NCBI GenBank assembly: GCA_900553785.1
Contig: USES01000024.1
Location: 1-15,510, forward strand
Source of the DNA: an uncultured Clostridium sp.
GTDB taxonomy: Bacteria; Bacillota; Clostridia; TANB77; CAG-465
Length of the DNA: 15,510 nucleotides
Direction: 5' to 3'
The notes below the pieces were generated by a model. It saw only the letters and a list, made by a program, of their open reading frames with translations. It was not told the DNA's origin and ran no database searches. Shown here one piece after another: positions 6,720-14,402 of this stretch. A program made the position numbers and the translations under genes. Every line of letters starts with the position of its first letter. Positions within the stretch are counted from its first letter, which is position 1.

Positions 6720-6748
6720 ATTTTATCACGTATAAGCATACATTGCAA
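6720..6748 (-). promoter_or_regulatory. Promoter of the lipid kinase gene
   Basis: Read on the minus strand: TTGCAA (6748-6743), a 17-bp spacer, and TAAAAT (6725-6720) preceded by TGA. The leader is very short, ending in GGTGA ahead of the TTG start. Confidence 0.65.
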
Positions 6749-6771
6749 CTTATGGTAAATTGAATGAGTAC

Positions 6772-6800
6772 TTGTAAAACTATAACATTTAATGTAAAAT
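6772..6800 (+). promoter_or_regulatory. Promoter of the maf operon
   Basis: TTGTAA at 6772-6777, a 17-bp spacer, and TAAAAT at 6795-6800. It is divergent from the kinase promoter, with about 24 bases between the two -35 boxes. Confidence 0.65.
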
Positions 6801-6818
6801 TGTCTCGAGGTAAATAAT

Positions 6819-7421
6819 ATGAAAGTAACATTGGCTAGTACATCAAAGTTTAAAAATAGTTTGTTAGATATTGTAAAATTTAATCATTACCATATTGACT
6901 GTGAATTTGAGGAAAAATCAGAGAATAGAGATAATGTATATAAATATGTAAAAGACTTAGCTTTAGGTAAAGCTCTTAGCGTAAAAAATTCTGTTGATAG
7001 AGGAGTCATTTTGGGAATTGATACTGTGGTTTGGGCAAGTGGGAATATTCTTGAAAAACCAAAAAATGCAGAAGAAGCAAGAAAATATATTGCTATGTGT
7101 GCAGGAAATAAAACATCTGTAATTACTGGAATAGCTCTAGTAGACAAAAATACAGGCAACATTATACAAGATACATGTGAGACCAAAATTACATTAAGAA
7201 AAATGAATAGTGCAGATATAGATTATTACATAGAAAATGAACCCGCTGCACTTAGAGTGTCTGGATTTGTTATAGAAACAGTAATGTCTAATTTTATAGA
7301 AAAAATAGAGGGTAGTTATTATAACATTTTAGGAGTTCCAGTGGAAACAATTTATAAACACATTCAAGAAATGGGGTATAGTTTGAAAGATTTAGAAAAA
7401 GAAGGAGAGAATTTGAAATGA
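6819..7421 (+). CDS. maf: Maf-family nucleoside triphosphate pyrophosphatase (divergent)
   Basis: House-cleaning enzyme that hydrolyses non-canonical or excess NTPs to the monophosphate; 200 residues. Family marks are the N-terminal LASTS, LALGKAL, LGIDTVV with the conserved Asp at 68, EKPKNAEEAR (79-88) and the C-terminal EGSYYNILGVPVETI. The first motif is unusual: Maf proteins normally read SxSPRR there, but this one reads STSKFK, so both arginines are replaced. GAGG at 6807-6810 lies 8 bases before the ATG. It overlaps the next gene by four bases (ATGA), which suggests translational coupling. The substrate subgroup (dTTP/UTP versus m7GTP) cannot be assigned. Confidence 0.88.
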   Translation: MKVTLASTSKFKNSLLDIVKFNHYHIDCEFEEKSENRDNVYKYVKDLALGKALSVKNSVDRGVILGIDTVVWASGNILEKPKNAEEARKYIAMCAGNKTSVITGIALVDKNTGNIIQDTCETKITLRKMNSADIDYYIENEPAALRVSGFVIETVMSNFIEKIEGSYYNILGVPVETIYKHIQEMGYSLKDLEKEGENLK

Positions 7422-7942
7422 AGTTAAGTTATATACTATCTCAGGTATTTGCTATATTTGCTACTATAACTTTATCTGCAAGTTACCTTGTAAAAGATAA
7501 AAAAAGTATATTATTTCTTTGTATAGTTACAGCTATATTTTTTGGAGTAGAATATTTTTTACTTGGTGCGTATACAGGAGTGGCAATGGATGTTGTTAGT
7601 ATTGTGAGTAATATTTGGTTTTATCTAAACGAAAAAAATAACAAGAAAAATAAAATAGAAGTTTTAATTATACTTTTAGGATTGATGTTAATCTTAAGTA
7701 TATTTACATACACAAATATATTTAGTTTTGTATCTATGATGGCTACTATGTTATTTACATATTCTGTATGGCAAGATAGTACGAAGTTATATAAAATACT
7801 AGCAATTCCAACATGTATTCTTTGGATAATGTATAATGCATATTATAAGTCAATTGTGGGAATTACGATACAAATTGTTTTATTGGTGTTTGCAATTATA
7901 GGAATTGTTAAATACCAGAAGAACGTAGAAAAGAAAATATGA
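7418..7942 (+). CDS. YgjV-like integral membrane protein
   Basis: A 174-residue, highly hydrophobic protein with about six membrane segments and a short Lys/Asn-rich loop in the middle (NEKNNKKNK). The first half resembles the YgjV (Imp-YgjV) inner-membrane family: an N-terminal Q..AIFA segment, then EYFLLGAYTGVAMDVVSIVSN. No catalytic function is known for that family. Its ATG overlaps the maf stop codon. No clear terminator follows; the next promoter begins 24 bases downstream. Confidence 0.7.
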   Translation: MKLSYILSQVFAIFATITLSASYLVKDKKSILFLCIVTAIFFGVEYFLLGAYTGVAMDVVSIVSNIWFYLNEKNNKKNKIEVLIILLGLMLILSIFTYTNIFSFVSMMATMLFTYSVWQDSTKLYKILAIPTCILWIMYNAYYKSIVGITIQIVLLVFAIIGIVKYQKNVEKKI

Positions 7943-7965
7943 TTGTATATTAAAAATACATTCGC

Positions 7966-7994
7966 TTGTAATATTATGTGAATCGTGATATAAT
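7966..7994 (+). promoter_or_regulatory. Promoter of the 109-residue gene
   Basis: TTGTAA at 7966-7971, a 17-bp spacer, and TATAAT at 7989-7994 with an extended -10 (TGA before it). Transcription is expected to start near 8001, leaving a 56-base leader that contains a palindrome. Confidence 0.75.
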
Positions 7995-8026
7995 GTATCT
8001 GCTATTTGTCTAGCTTAATTTAATTC

Positions 8027-8042
8027 AAAACTAATTAGTTTT
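8027..8042. promoter_or_regulatory. Perfect 16-base palindrome in the leader, possible operator
   Basis: AAAACTAATTAGTTTT reads identically on both strands. It lies between the predicted transcription start (about 8001) and the ribosome binding site GGAGG at 8045-8049. That position suits a repressor site or a small leader hairpin. AT-rich sequence makes chance palindromes common. Confidence 0.35.
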
Positions 8043-8056
8043 ATGGAGGAAGAGCA

Positions 8057-8386
8057 ATGAAAGACATGTTTAACGAAGCAAAAGAAATATTGTATGAGAT
8101 TATACGTAAAATACCGGAGAATAAAAGACGGGGATTAGTCATATATATTTATGAATCTTTAGATGATGAGATTTTTTACGAATATGTGGGAGTGGTTTCA
8201 GAAATAAATAAAACATTTGGAAATTCATTGGCCTATTGTATAGATAGTGTGTCTTTTGAAGATATTAAAAGTGCGCTAGAACAGATAAGAGCTAATGATA
8301 AAAGCTTTGATACAAATTGTAGAGTTTTTTATGGAATACATGCAATTTACAAGACTCCATGCATTAAAATCAGGTGGAAATGCTAA
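8057..8386 (+). CDS. Protein of unknown function, 109 residues
   Basis: I do not recognise a family. The protein is soluble and has no signal peptide. The first 50 residues look alpha-helical (FNEAKEILYEIIRKIP, then GLVIYIYESLDDEIFYEYVG). The second half is mixed, with SFEDIKSALEQIRAND as a likely helix, and three cysteines lie in the second half (about residues 73, 88, 103 plus the C-terminal Cys). The basic tail IKIRWKC ends the protein just before a strong terminator. The start is well supported: GGAGG at 8045-8049 lies 7 bases before the ATG. It is a single-gene transcription unit between the maf and M18 peptidase operons. Confidence 0.75.
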   Translation: MKDMFNEAKEILYEIIRKIPENKRRGLVIYIYESLDDEIFYEYVGVVSEINKTFGNSLAYCIDSVSFEDIKSALEQIRANDKSFDTNCRVFYGIHAIYKTPCIKIRWKC

Positions 8387-8398
8387 AAATACGTATAT

Positions 8399-8429
8399 TA
8401 AGAAAGTGGCCAATTTGGCCACTTTCTTA
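8399..8429 (+). terminator. Hairpin terminator after the 109-residue gene
   Basis: TAAGAAAGTGGCC (8399-8411) is perfectly complementary to GGCCACTTTCTTA (8417-8429), with a five-base loop. The T-run is short, partly inside the stem, then TGTTTAT. As a symmetric stem it could work on both strands. Confidence 0.75.
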
Positions 8430-8509
8430 TGTTTATATATGATTTAATTCAAATAAATGATACATGTCGAAAAATAGCGAAAAACAACTTGTAGACTAAA
8501 TATAAATTA

Positions 8510-8538
8510 TTGAAACATTATGACTACTATGGTATAAT
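8510..8538 (+). promoter_or_regulatory. Promoter of the peptidase-rodA-dusB-trmL operon
   Basis: TTGAAA at 8510-8515, a 17-bp spacer, and TATAAT at 8533-8538 with an extended -10 (TGG before it). It leaves a leader of about 35 bases. Confidence 0.8.
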
Positions 8539-8578
8539 ATTTTTGCTAAAAACTAATAATATACTAGAGGTGTGAATT

Positions 8579-9985
8579 ATGAATTTAGAAGAAATTAAAT
8601 ATGAAAAAAAAGATGCAATTGAATTACTTAATAATGTTGAAAAAGACAATATGTATGTTTATGGTAATGAGTATATTAAGTTTTTAAATTATGCAAAAAC
8701 TGAATATAAGTGCGTAGAATATGCTGTAAGGGAACTTGAAGAGGCTGGATTTAGAAATATACATGAAGTAGAAAAACTAGAGCCAGGTACAAGGGTATAT
8801 TTTGTGAACAAGGATAGAGCGATATTTATTAGCATTGTTGGAAAGTCTAATATGCAGGAAGGATTAAATATTGTAGGAGCACACATAGATAGTCCAAGAC
8901 TTGATACAAAGCCTATGCCACTTTTTGAGGCTCAAAATATGGCTATGATGAAAACCCAATATTACGGTGGAATAAAGAAGTATCAATGGCTTACAATTCC
9001 TCTTTGCATGTATGGAGTGATTTACACATCAAAAGGTGAAAAGCTGGATTTGGTAGTTGGCGAAGAAGACACTGATCCTGTGTTTACAATTTCTGATTTA
9101 CTTCCACATTTAGGACGTGAAGAATCTCAAAAAAAAGCAGGCGAATTTATTGATCCTGAGAATTTAGCGGTTATTGTTGGAAGTTTAAAAGAAAAATCTG
9201 ATGAGAAATCTCCTATAAAAGCTAATATCTTAAAAATATTAAATAAAAAATATGGAATAACAGAAATAGATTTTGCACGTAGTGATATAAGGTTTGTTCC
9301 TAAATTTAAAGCTTCTTACGTTGGCTTTGATAAAGGTATAATAGCTGGTTATGGTCAAGATGATAGAGTATGTGCTTATGCTACTTTAGCAGCTATTTTA
9401 AACATTGCAAAAGAAGATAACATACCAGAAAGAACCTTAATTGGTCTTTTAGTAGATAAAGAAGAAATTGGCAGCGAGGGAGCAACTTCTATGAGCTCTA
9501 GTGCTTTTGATTTGTTTTTACACATGTTATTTTATAAAACACATGGAGAAACTAGCGAATATAGCGTGCTTAAGGCACTTAATAACTCATACATGCTGTC
9601 TGCAGATGTTTCAGCTGCAGTTGATCCGCTCCATGAATCGTTAAGTGATGTACAAAATGGGAATATTTTAGGTTGTGGAATTTCTATTGAAAAGTATACT
9701 GGCTCAGGTGGAAAATATTCGGCAAATGATGCAAGTGCAAAATACATGAATCAGGTGATGTCTGTATTAGATAGAGCTCGCGTTGCTTACCAGATGGGAA
9801 CACTAGGAAAGATTGAAAAAGGTGGTGGAGGAACTATTGCATATATTTTGGCAAACAAGGGAGTAGAAGTAGTAGATTGTGGAACAGCTATTTTATCTAT
9901 GCACTCACCATTTGAAACTGCTAGTGTAGTGGATATATATATGACATATAGGGCATATAAGGCATTTTTCAAAGAGATGAAGTAA
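8579..9985 (+). CDS. M18-family zinc aminopeptidase (aspartyl aminopeptidase type)
   Basis: Cytosolic metalloenzyme that removes N-terminal residues, in this family mostly acidic or neutral, from peptides. The 468 residues fit the family. The two-zinc site is visible: His102 in GAHIDSPRLDTKP, Asp261/262 in GYGQDDRV, the Glu pair 295-296 in DKEEIGSEGATSM, Asp343 in SADVSAAVDP, and His442 in MHSPFE. The order and spacing fit M18. GAGG lies about 8 bases before the ATG. It is the first gene of a long operon; rodA starts 20 bases after its stop codon. There is no signal peptide, so peptide recycling in the cytosol is the likely role. Confidence 0.95.
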   Translation: MNLEEIKYEKKDAIELLNNVEKDNMYVYGNEYIKFLNYAKTEYKCVEYAVRELEEAGFRNIHEVEKLEPGTRVYFVNKDRAIFISIVGKSNMQEGLNIVGAHIDSPRLDTKPMPLFEAQNMAMMKTQYYGGIKKYQWLTIPLCMYGVIYTSKGEKLDLVVGEEDTDPVFTISDLLPHLGREESQKKAGEFIDPENLAVIVGSLKEKSDEKSPIKANILKILNKKYGITEIDFARSDIRFVPKFKASYVGFDKGIIAGYGQDDRVCAYATLAAILNIAKEDNIPERTLIGLLVDKEEIGSEGATSMSSSAFDLFLHMLFYKTHGETSEYSVLKALNNSYMLSADVSAAVDPLHESLSDVQNGNILGCGISIEKYTGSGGKYSANDASAKYMNQVMSVLDRARVAYQMGTLGKIEKGGGGTIAYILANKGVEVVDCGTAILSMHSPFETASVVDIYMTYRAYKAFFKEMK

Positions 9986-10005
9986 TTTTTAAGGAGGATA
10001 TTTTT

Positions 10006-11112
10006 TTGAGGGGACTTTTAAAAAACACAGACTATGTATTGATTGTACTTGCCGTTGTTTTAGTTGTTATTGGAATAGTAGGAATATATAGCGCCGGGTT
10101 TAACAGCACAGATAACACTGAATACCAAAAGCAAATGATATGGTTTGGAGTTGGCTTGATTGTTATGGGAATTACGTGGGTTATTGATTATAACTTGCTA
10201 GGGAAATTGTCATATGTGGGATATGGAATATTTGTAGCACTTCTTATAGCGGTGTTATTTACCACTCCAATCAATAATGCAACAAGTTGGTTCGATTTAG
10301 GATTTTTCAAATTTCAACCATCAGAACTAATGAAGATAGTGTATATATTGTTACTCGCAAAAATTTTGGATGGTATAAACACTAAAGGGAAAAAACAAAT
10401 AAATAAAATATCTAATTTACTTGGAGTTTTGTTTGTTTTTATTGTTCCATTTTTATTGACAATAAAGCAACCAGATTTTGGAACGGCTATAGTTTTTTTG
10501 TTTATAACGATAGTTATGATATTTAAAGCAGGTATTTCGTATAAGTATATACTAATAGGGCTAGTTTTAATACTTGCTTTGGCACCACTTGTGTATAATT
10601 TTGTTTTAAGTGAATATCAACAAAATAGAATCAAAGTGTTTTTAAATCCTGAACTTGATCCATTGGATACAGGATACAATGCGATACAGTCTAAAATTGC
10701 AATTGGAGCAGGAAAAATATTTGGAACAGGTCTGCTTCAAGGAACACAGACTCAATTTGGATATTTGCCAGTAAAATCATCAGATTTTATATTTTCTGCA
10801 ATATCCGAGGAAATGGGATTTGTTGCATCAGCAGCAATAGTAGTAATCTATACTATTATGATAATTCGCATGATAAATATTTCAAATACATCAAAAGATA
10901 ATTTCGGAAGTTTAGTTGCGATAGGAATTGCTGGAATGTATATGTTTCATTTAATTGAAAACGTAGGAATGACGATGGGACTTTTACCTATTACAGGAAT
11001 ACCTTTACTTTTAGTAAGCTATGGTGGAAGTAGCATGCTTACAAGTTTTATATCTTTAGGATTACTTTTAAGTATTAGCGGAAGGCGTCAACGTTCGTTG
11101 TTTGTAGGGTAG
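10006..11112 (+). CDS. rodA: RodA/FtsW-family (SEDS) peptidoglycan glycosyltransferase
   Basis: Integral membrane enzyme that polymerises lipid II into glycan strands, with a class B penicillin-binding protein as partner. The 368 residues form about ten membrane segments. Key features are SWFDLGFFKFQPSELMK (94-110), KQPDFGTA (154-161), SSDFIFSAISEE with the presumed catalytic Asp at 260, and the SEDS signature LLVSYGGSSML (335-345). The compact length and the motifs favour RodA (elongation) over FtsW or SpoVE, but no mreBCD or PBP2 gene is nearby to confirm this. The start is a TTG, 8 bases after a full AAGGAGG (9991-9997). The dusB ATG follows the stop codon by four bases. Confidence 0.92.
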   Translation: MRGLLKNTDYVLIVLAVVLVVIGIVGIYSAGFNSTDNTEYQKQMIWFGVGLIVMGITWVIDYNLLGKLSYVGYGIFVALLIAVLFTTPINNATSWFDLGFFKFQPSELMKIVYILLLAKILDGINTKGKKQINKISNLLGVLFVFIVPFLLTIKQPDFGTAIVFLFITIVMIFKAGISYKYILIGLVLILALAPLVYNFVLSEYQQNRIKVFLNPELDPLDTGYNAIQSKIAIGAGKIFGTGLLQGTQTQFGYLPVKSSDFIFSAISEEMGFVASAAIVVIYTIMIIRMINISNTSKDNFGSLVAIGIAGMYMFHLIENVGMTMGLLPITGIPLLLVSYGGSSMLTSFISLGLLLSISGRRQRSLFVG

Positions 11113-11116
11113 ATTT

Positions 11117-12097
11117 ATGAATATTAAAGAAGTGAAAATAGGAAATATAACTGTACCTAATAATGTGTTTTTAGCACCTATGGCGGGAGTTACAGATTTA
11201 CCATTTAGATACATTTGCCACAAATATGGTGGTGTATGTTATGCACCGACTGAGATGGTTAGTGCAAAAGGACTTATTTACCAAGATAAAAAAACACACA
11301 AGATTATGGATATGTATGAGAATGAATCACCTAAGGTAGTACAGATTTTTGGAAGTGATCCTGAAGTACTAAAGAAAGTTGTAGAAAAGTTAAATAAATC
11401 AGAAGATGTGGATATTATAGACATAAATATGGGTTGTCCTGCTCCTAAAATTGTAAAAAATGGAGATGGCTCTAAGTTACTTGAGAATTTAGATAAGGTT
11501 GAAGAAATAATACGAGAAGTAATGAGTGTTGCAATTAAGCCTGTAACTATAAAAACACGCAAAGGATATTATACGGACAAGCCTACTGCAGTAGAAGTTG
11601 CAAAACTTTGCGAAAAATACGGAGTTTCCGCTGTATGTATTCACGGAAGAAGTAAAGAGGAGTACTATTCAGGTACAGCAGATTTGGATGTAATACGAGA
11701 AGTAAAAAATAGTGTATCAATTCCTGTAATTGCAAATGGGGATATAACAAGTTTAGAGAAGGCAGAAGAAGTTTTTTATTATACCGGTGCAGACGCTATA
11801 ATGATAGGAAGAGCCGCTTTTGGAAATCCGTGGATATTTAAAGATATTATAAATGGAGTACATTATGAAGTAAGCGATGAGGAAAGATTAAGCGCTATAC
11901 TAGAACATTTAGATTTAGCACTAAGTCGTGAAAGGGAAGCGGTTGCCATACCTAAGATGAGAAAACATATTGCATGGTATTTAAAAGGATTAAAAGGGGC
12001 TACTTACGCAAGACAAGCTATAAATATGGCTACTACAGCTGATGAGGTAAGAGAAATTTTAATTAGATATTTTGAGGAGAAAAAACAAAATGAGTAA
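11117..12097 (+). CDS. dusB: tRNA-dihydrouridine synthase (DusB type)
   Basis: FMN- and NADPH-dependent enzyme that reduces uridines in the tRNA D-loop. The 326 residues are normal for the family. The TIM-barrel start is FLAPMAGVTDLPFR (18-31). The catalytic Cys107 is in DINMGCPAPK. Phosphate/FMN-binding motifs are IHGRSKEEYYSG and IANGDI, then IMIGRAAFGNPW. The C-terminal helical RNA-binding domain contains MRKHIAWYLKG. The name DusB follows the usual Bacillota assignment; the exact uridine position is not certain. The gene starts four bases after rodA and overlaps the trmL ATG by eight bases. Confidence 0.94.
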   Translation: MNIKEVKIGNITVPNNVFLAPMAGVTDLPFRYICHKYGGVCYAPTEMVSAKGLIYQDKKTHKIMDMYENESPKVVQIFGSDPEVLKKVVEKLNKSEDVDIIDINMGCPAPKIVKNGDGSKLLENLDKVEEIIREVMSVAIKPVTIKTRKGYYTDKPTAVEVAKLCEKYGVSAVCIHGRSKEEYYSGTADLDVIREVKNSVSIPVIANGDITSLEKAEEVFYYTGADAIMIGRAAFGNPWIFKDIINGVHYEVSDEERLSAILEHLDLALSREREAVAIPKMRKHIAWYLKGLKGATYARQAINMATTADEVREILIRYFEEKKQNE

Positions 12098-12590
12098 ATT
12101 ACATATAGTTTTGGTGGAACCAGAAATACCACAAAACACAGGCAATATTGCAAGAACTTGTGCTGCTATTGGAGCAAAGCTTCATCTAGTGAAGCCCTTT
12201 GCTTTTGATATCTCAGAAAAAGCAGTAAAAAGGGCAGGTTTAGACTATTGGGATAAAGTAGAGATAAGTGTACATGAAAATATCACAGAGTATGAAAGTC
12301 AAGTTGAGGAAAATAGCATACAGGTATTACTTAGTACTAAGTCTCAAAAAGTGTATACAGACATAGATTACACAAAATACGAAAACATATATTTAATATT
12401 TGGGCCTGAAACAAGAGGATTAAATGAGCAGTATATATTAAATAATTTTGAAAGAGCAGTAAGAATACCGATGAGAGAGGGATTACGTTCACTAAACCTT
12501 TCTAACAGTGTTGCAATAGTAGCTTATGAAGTAGAAAGACAATTATGTTTTAATAATTTGCAAGAAATAAGTGAATATTTTAAGAATTGA
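12090..12590 (+). CDS. trmL: tRNA (cytidine/uridine-34-2'-O)-methyltransferase TrmL
   Basis: SPOUT-family enzyme that methylates the ribose of the wobble nucleotide 34 in some tRNA-Leu species using S-adenosylmethionine. The 166 residues match this minimal, single-domain family. The motifs are EPEIPQNTGNIART (10-23), FGPETRGL (104-111), and the knot region IPMREGLRSLNLSNS (126-140). ATG 12090 is chosen because GAGGAG (12074-12079) lies 10 bases upstream and the protein then starts like its relatives; the open frame begins 18 bases earlier. It overlaps the end of dusB, pairing two tRNA-modification genes by translational coupling. Confidence 0.94.
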   Translation: MSKLHIVLVEPEIPQNTGNIARTCAAIGAKLHLVKPFAFDISEKAVKRAGLDYWDKVEISVHENITEYESQVEENSIQVLLSTKSQKVYTDIDYTKYENIYLIFGPETRGLNEQYILNNFERAVRIPMREGLRSLNLSNSVAIVAYEVERQLCFNNLQEISEYFKN

Positions 12591-12606
12591 TGTAAGGAGA
12601 GTTTTT

Positions 12607-13146
12607 ATGAAAACAAAAACAGTTATATGGATAATAGTTGTTACTCTTTTAGTTATACTTGCAAGTGGAGCGATATACATTTTCGTAATTAGGGATAATG
12701 AAATGACAACTGAACAAATAGATGAGACTATTGCTAAATTTAAACCGGTTGTTGTTGTTAACACATATAATACAGAACTTGGAGAAGATTATTTAGGTAA
12801 TGATGCAAAAGAATATACCGAGATTGTAGAAAATCATAAAGTTCCTGTAAGTATTAAAAAAGACGAAGTAAAAGGAGCAGGACTAAGAATTGCTATACTT
12901 GTTGCACCAGACTTTCTAGGTAACCAAATATATTATTTTAATAGTTTTGGTAATCTTATGATGTATGAAGCAGAATCTGCTGGTGTTGGTGGAAGCGTGT
13001 ATTATTATTTTTCAAATGGTAAATTACTAGATAGACAAAATAAGTTGCATGGCGGTGTTCAAACTGAATTTGAGGATGAGCAAGACATTTTAAAAAGAGC
13101 AGATAAGGTATATAATACATTTGCTACAGCAGATTTAAGTAAATAG
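12607..13146 (+). CDS. Membrane-anchored extracytoplasmic protein of unknown function
   Basis: A 179-residue protein with an N-terminal signal anchor (residues about 5-27, VIWIIVVTLLVILASGAIYI, preceded by lysines). The 150-residue outer part is probably rich in beta strands (IYYFNSFGNLMMYEA, GGSVYYYFSNGKLLDR). There is no Cys lipobox and no recognised domain. ATG 12607 is supported by AAGGAGAG at 12594-12601; an open frame extends 12 codons further up into trmL but has no ribosome binding site. It is the fifth gene of the operon, 16 bases after trmL. A hairpin separates it from the next anchored protein. Confidence 0.8.
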   Translation: MKTKTVIWIIVVTLLVILASGAIYIFVIRDNEMTTEQIDETIAKFKPVVVVNTYNTELGEDYLGNDAKEYTEIVENHKVPVSIKKDEVKGAGLRIAILVAPDFLGNQIYYFNSFGNLMMYEAESAGVGGSVYYYFSNGKLLDRQNKLHGGVQTEFEDEQDILKRADKVYNTFATADLSK

Positions 13147-13151
13147 TTATA

Positions 13152-13199
13152 AAGTATGTAACAGGGCTATGTGAGTAACATGTAGCTCTGTAAGTATGT
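13152..13199 (+). repeat. Hairpin flanked by 8-base direct repeats, between two genes
   Basis: The stem pairs ACAGGGCTATGT (13161-13172) with ACAT-TAGCTCTGT (13178-13191), with one bulged G and one G-T wobble around loop GAGTA. AAGTATGT occurs on both sides, at 13152-13159 and 13192-13199. There is no T-run, so this is not a standard terminator. It could be an RNA-processing or attenuation hairpin that separates expression of the two flanking genes. Confidence 0.45.
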
Positions 13200-13217
13200 T
13201 GATATGAAAGGGATAAA

Positions 13218-14045
13218 ATGAAAAGAAAGGTAGTTATATTTTTATTTATAGCAATAATAGTGGTTAGCGGGATTTGTGCAATTAAATTTGTAAACAATAA
13301 GACTATGAATGAAAGTGTTACAGATAACAAAAAAGTATATGAAATAAATGATTTGAATTTTGGTGACACGGTAAAAATAGATAAAAGCAAGATAGATTGG
13401 ATATACGTTGGAAAAGATGAAAATGACGTTCCGGTTATAGTATCTAAATATCAAACAGAAGAAAAGCTTAACCTTGGGGCAAATGATTATATAAATGCAA
13501 AAGATATAATAAATTCAGAATGCGAAAAATTGTATTCTGTAGGCTCTTTGAAAGCTAGAAGTATAAATTTAAATGATGTAAATAGAATATTAAAATATAA
13601 TGGACCGACAGGTGAGTATGTAAATTATTCAGTAAACCCTGTTACTTCTTCGGAAGCTTTTAGTATAGCAGAGTTGGAAAGCAGAAGATATGGTTGGTTA
13701 AACTACAGACAGGTACCGGCTAACTCAACTAAAAAGTTTAACGAATATTTGTCCAATTTTTATACATATATTGGTTCAAAATATGTTGAAAAGAGTTCAA
13801 AAGAATATAATGTGATATTCACAAGCGAAGAGTATTTCTTGGCTTCAACATGTGCCGAGGCCTATTTTGATAAAGGGTATGTTGAGTATATTGTAAGAAG
13901 CGTTGGATTTGGCTTGGTAAATGGAAATGCTTTATTTGTATCAAACGGGAAGGAAAATACTGTTACTTGTAGCTTAAGACCCGTGATTGAACTGGAAAAC
14001 GATGCAAAATTTGAATTAAAAGATGGATGTTTTGTTATGATATAA
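13218..14045 (+). CDS. Membrane-anchored surface protein with a DUF6273-like C-terminal domain
   Basis: The protein has 275 residues. A signal anchor occupies residues 5-25 (VVIFLFIAIIVVSGICAI). The outer part contains WIYVGKDENDVPVIVSK (61-77), ARSINLNDVNRIL (113-125), and a C-terminal YFLASTCAEAY (206-216) followed by LRPVIEL (253-259). This order (W-x-V lead-in, an R-x-L/I-x-x-x-D/E-V helix, then W/F-L-x-S and xRPVxxL) is what I know from DUF6273-type domains, common in multiple copies in gut Bacillota; their function is unknown. The assignment rests on pattern memory, not a search. AAAGGGA lies 5 bases before the ATG. It is the last gene of the long operon. Confidence 0.65.
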   Translation: MKRKVVIFLFIAIIVVSGICAIKFVNNKTMNESVTDNKKVYEINDLNFGDTVKIDKSKIDWIYVGKDENDVPVIVSKYQTEEKLNLGANDYINAKDIINSECEKLYSVGSLKARSINLNDVNRILKYNGPTGEYVNYSVNPVTSSEAFSIAELESRRYGWLNYRQVPANSTKKFNEYLSNFYTYIGSKYVEKSSKEYNVIFTSEEYFLASTCAEAYFDKGYVEYIVRSVGFGLVNGNALFVSNGKENTVTCSLRPVIELENDAKFELKDGCFVMI

Positions 14046-14086
14046 AGATAGAGATTTTTGAAATTAGTCTGTTAAAATTATAATTT

Positions 14087-14145
14087 AAAAATTCCAAAAC
14101 TGGTAAATGCATTATGTATTTTATCAATTTTGGAATTTTGTTTTT
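14087..14145 (+). terminator. Terminator at the end of the long operon
   Basis: AAAATTCCAAAA (14088-14099) is perfectly complementary to TTTTGGAATTTT (14128-14139). The stem continues inward past one mismatch for about seven more pairs (TGGTAAA with TTTATCA), then GTTTTTG follows. Confidence 0.75.
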
Positions 14146-14402
14146 GTTAGATTTAGTCGAAATGTTTTTTATACGTATTACTGTAAAGATGTAGTTTATA
14201 AGAATACATAAATACGTGTTTTAGTTGTAACTAGTTGACATGTGAAATAAGAAACAATAAAATATCTTTTAGTTTTAATCTAAAATTTGAGTTCAAATGT
14301 GTTTTTATATGTTTTTTCTTTGTGAGTTTTTTCATATATTTTTTTCTGTATTTTTATTCAAAGATTATTTTAATTCGAGTTAATATTTTGTAGGAGGTAA
14401 TA
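14146..14402 (+). promoter_or_regulatory. Promoter and U-rich leader of the Rpn-family nuclease gene
   Basis: TTGACA at 14235-14240, a 17-bp spacer, and TAAAAT at 14258-14263 form a good promoter. The leader from about 14270 to the ATG at 14403 is roughly 130 bases and strikingly T-rich on the plus strand. It includes a small inverted repeat, ATTTGA-GT-TCAAAT (14285-14298), near its start, and ends with AGGAGG. I see nothing else in 14146-14234. Confidence 0.7.

Noticed and set aside
8345..8450. Frameshifted extension of the 109-residue protein (a second frame runs to about 8445)
   Set aside because: The extension would translate through the perfect terminator hairpin, and the in-frame stop before the hairpin is the simpler reading.
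12543..12764. 73-residue minus-strand frame at the trmL boundary
   Set aside because: It is the antisense of the signal-anchor region of the next gene; its hydrophobicity simply mirrors that.
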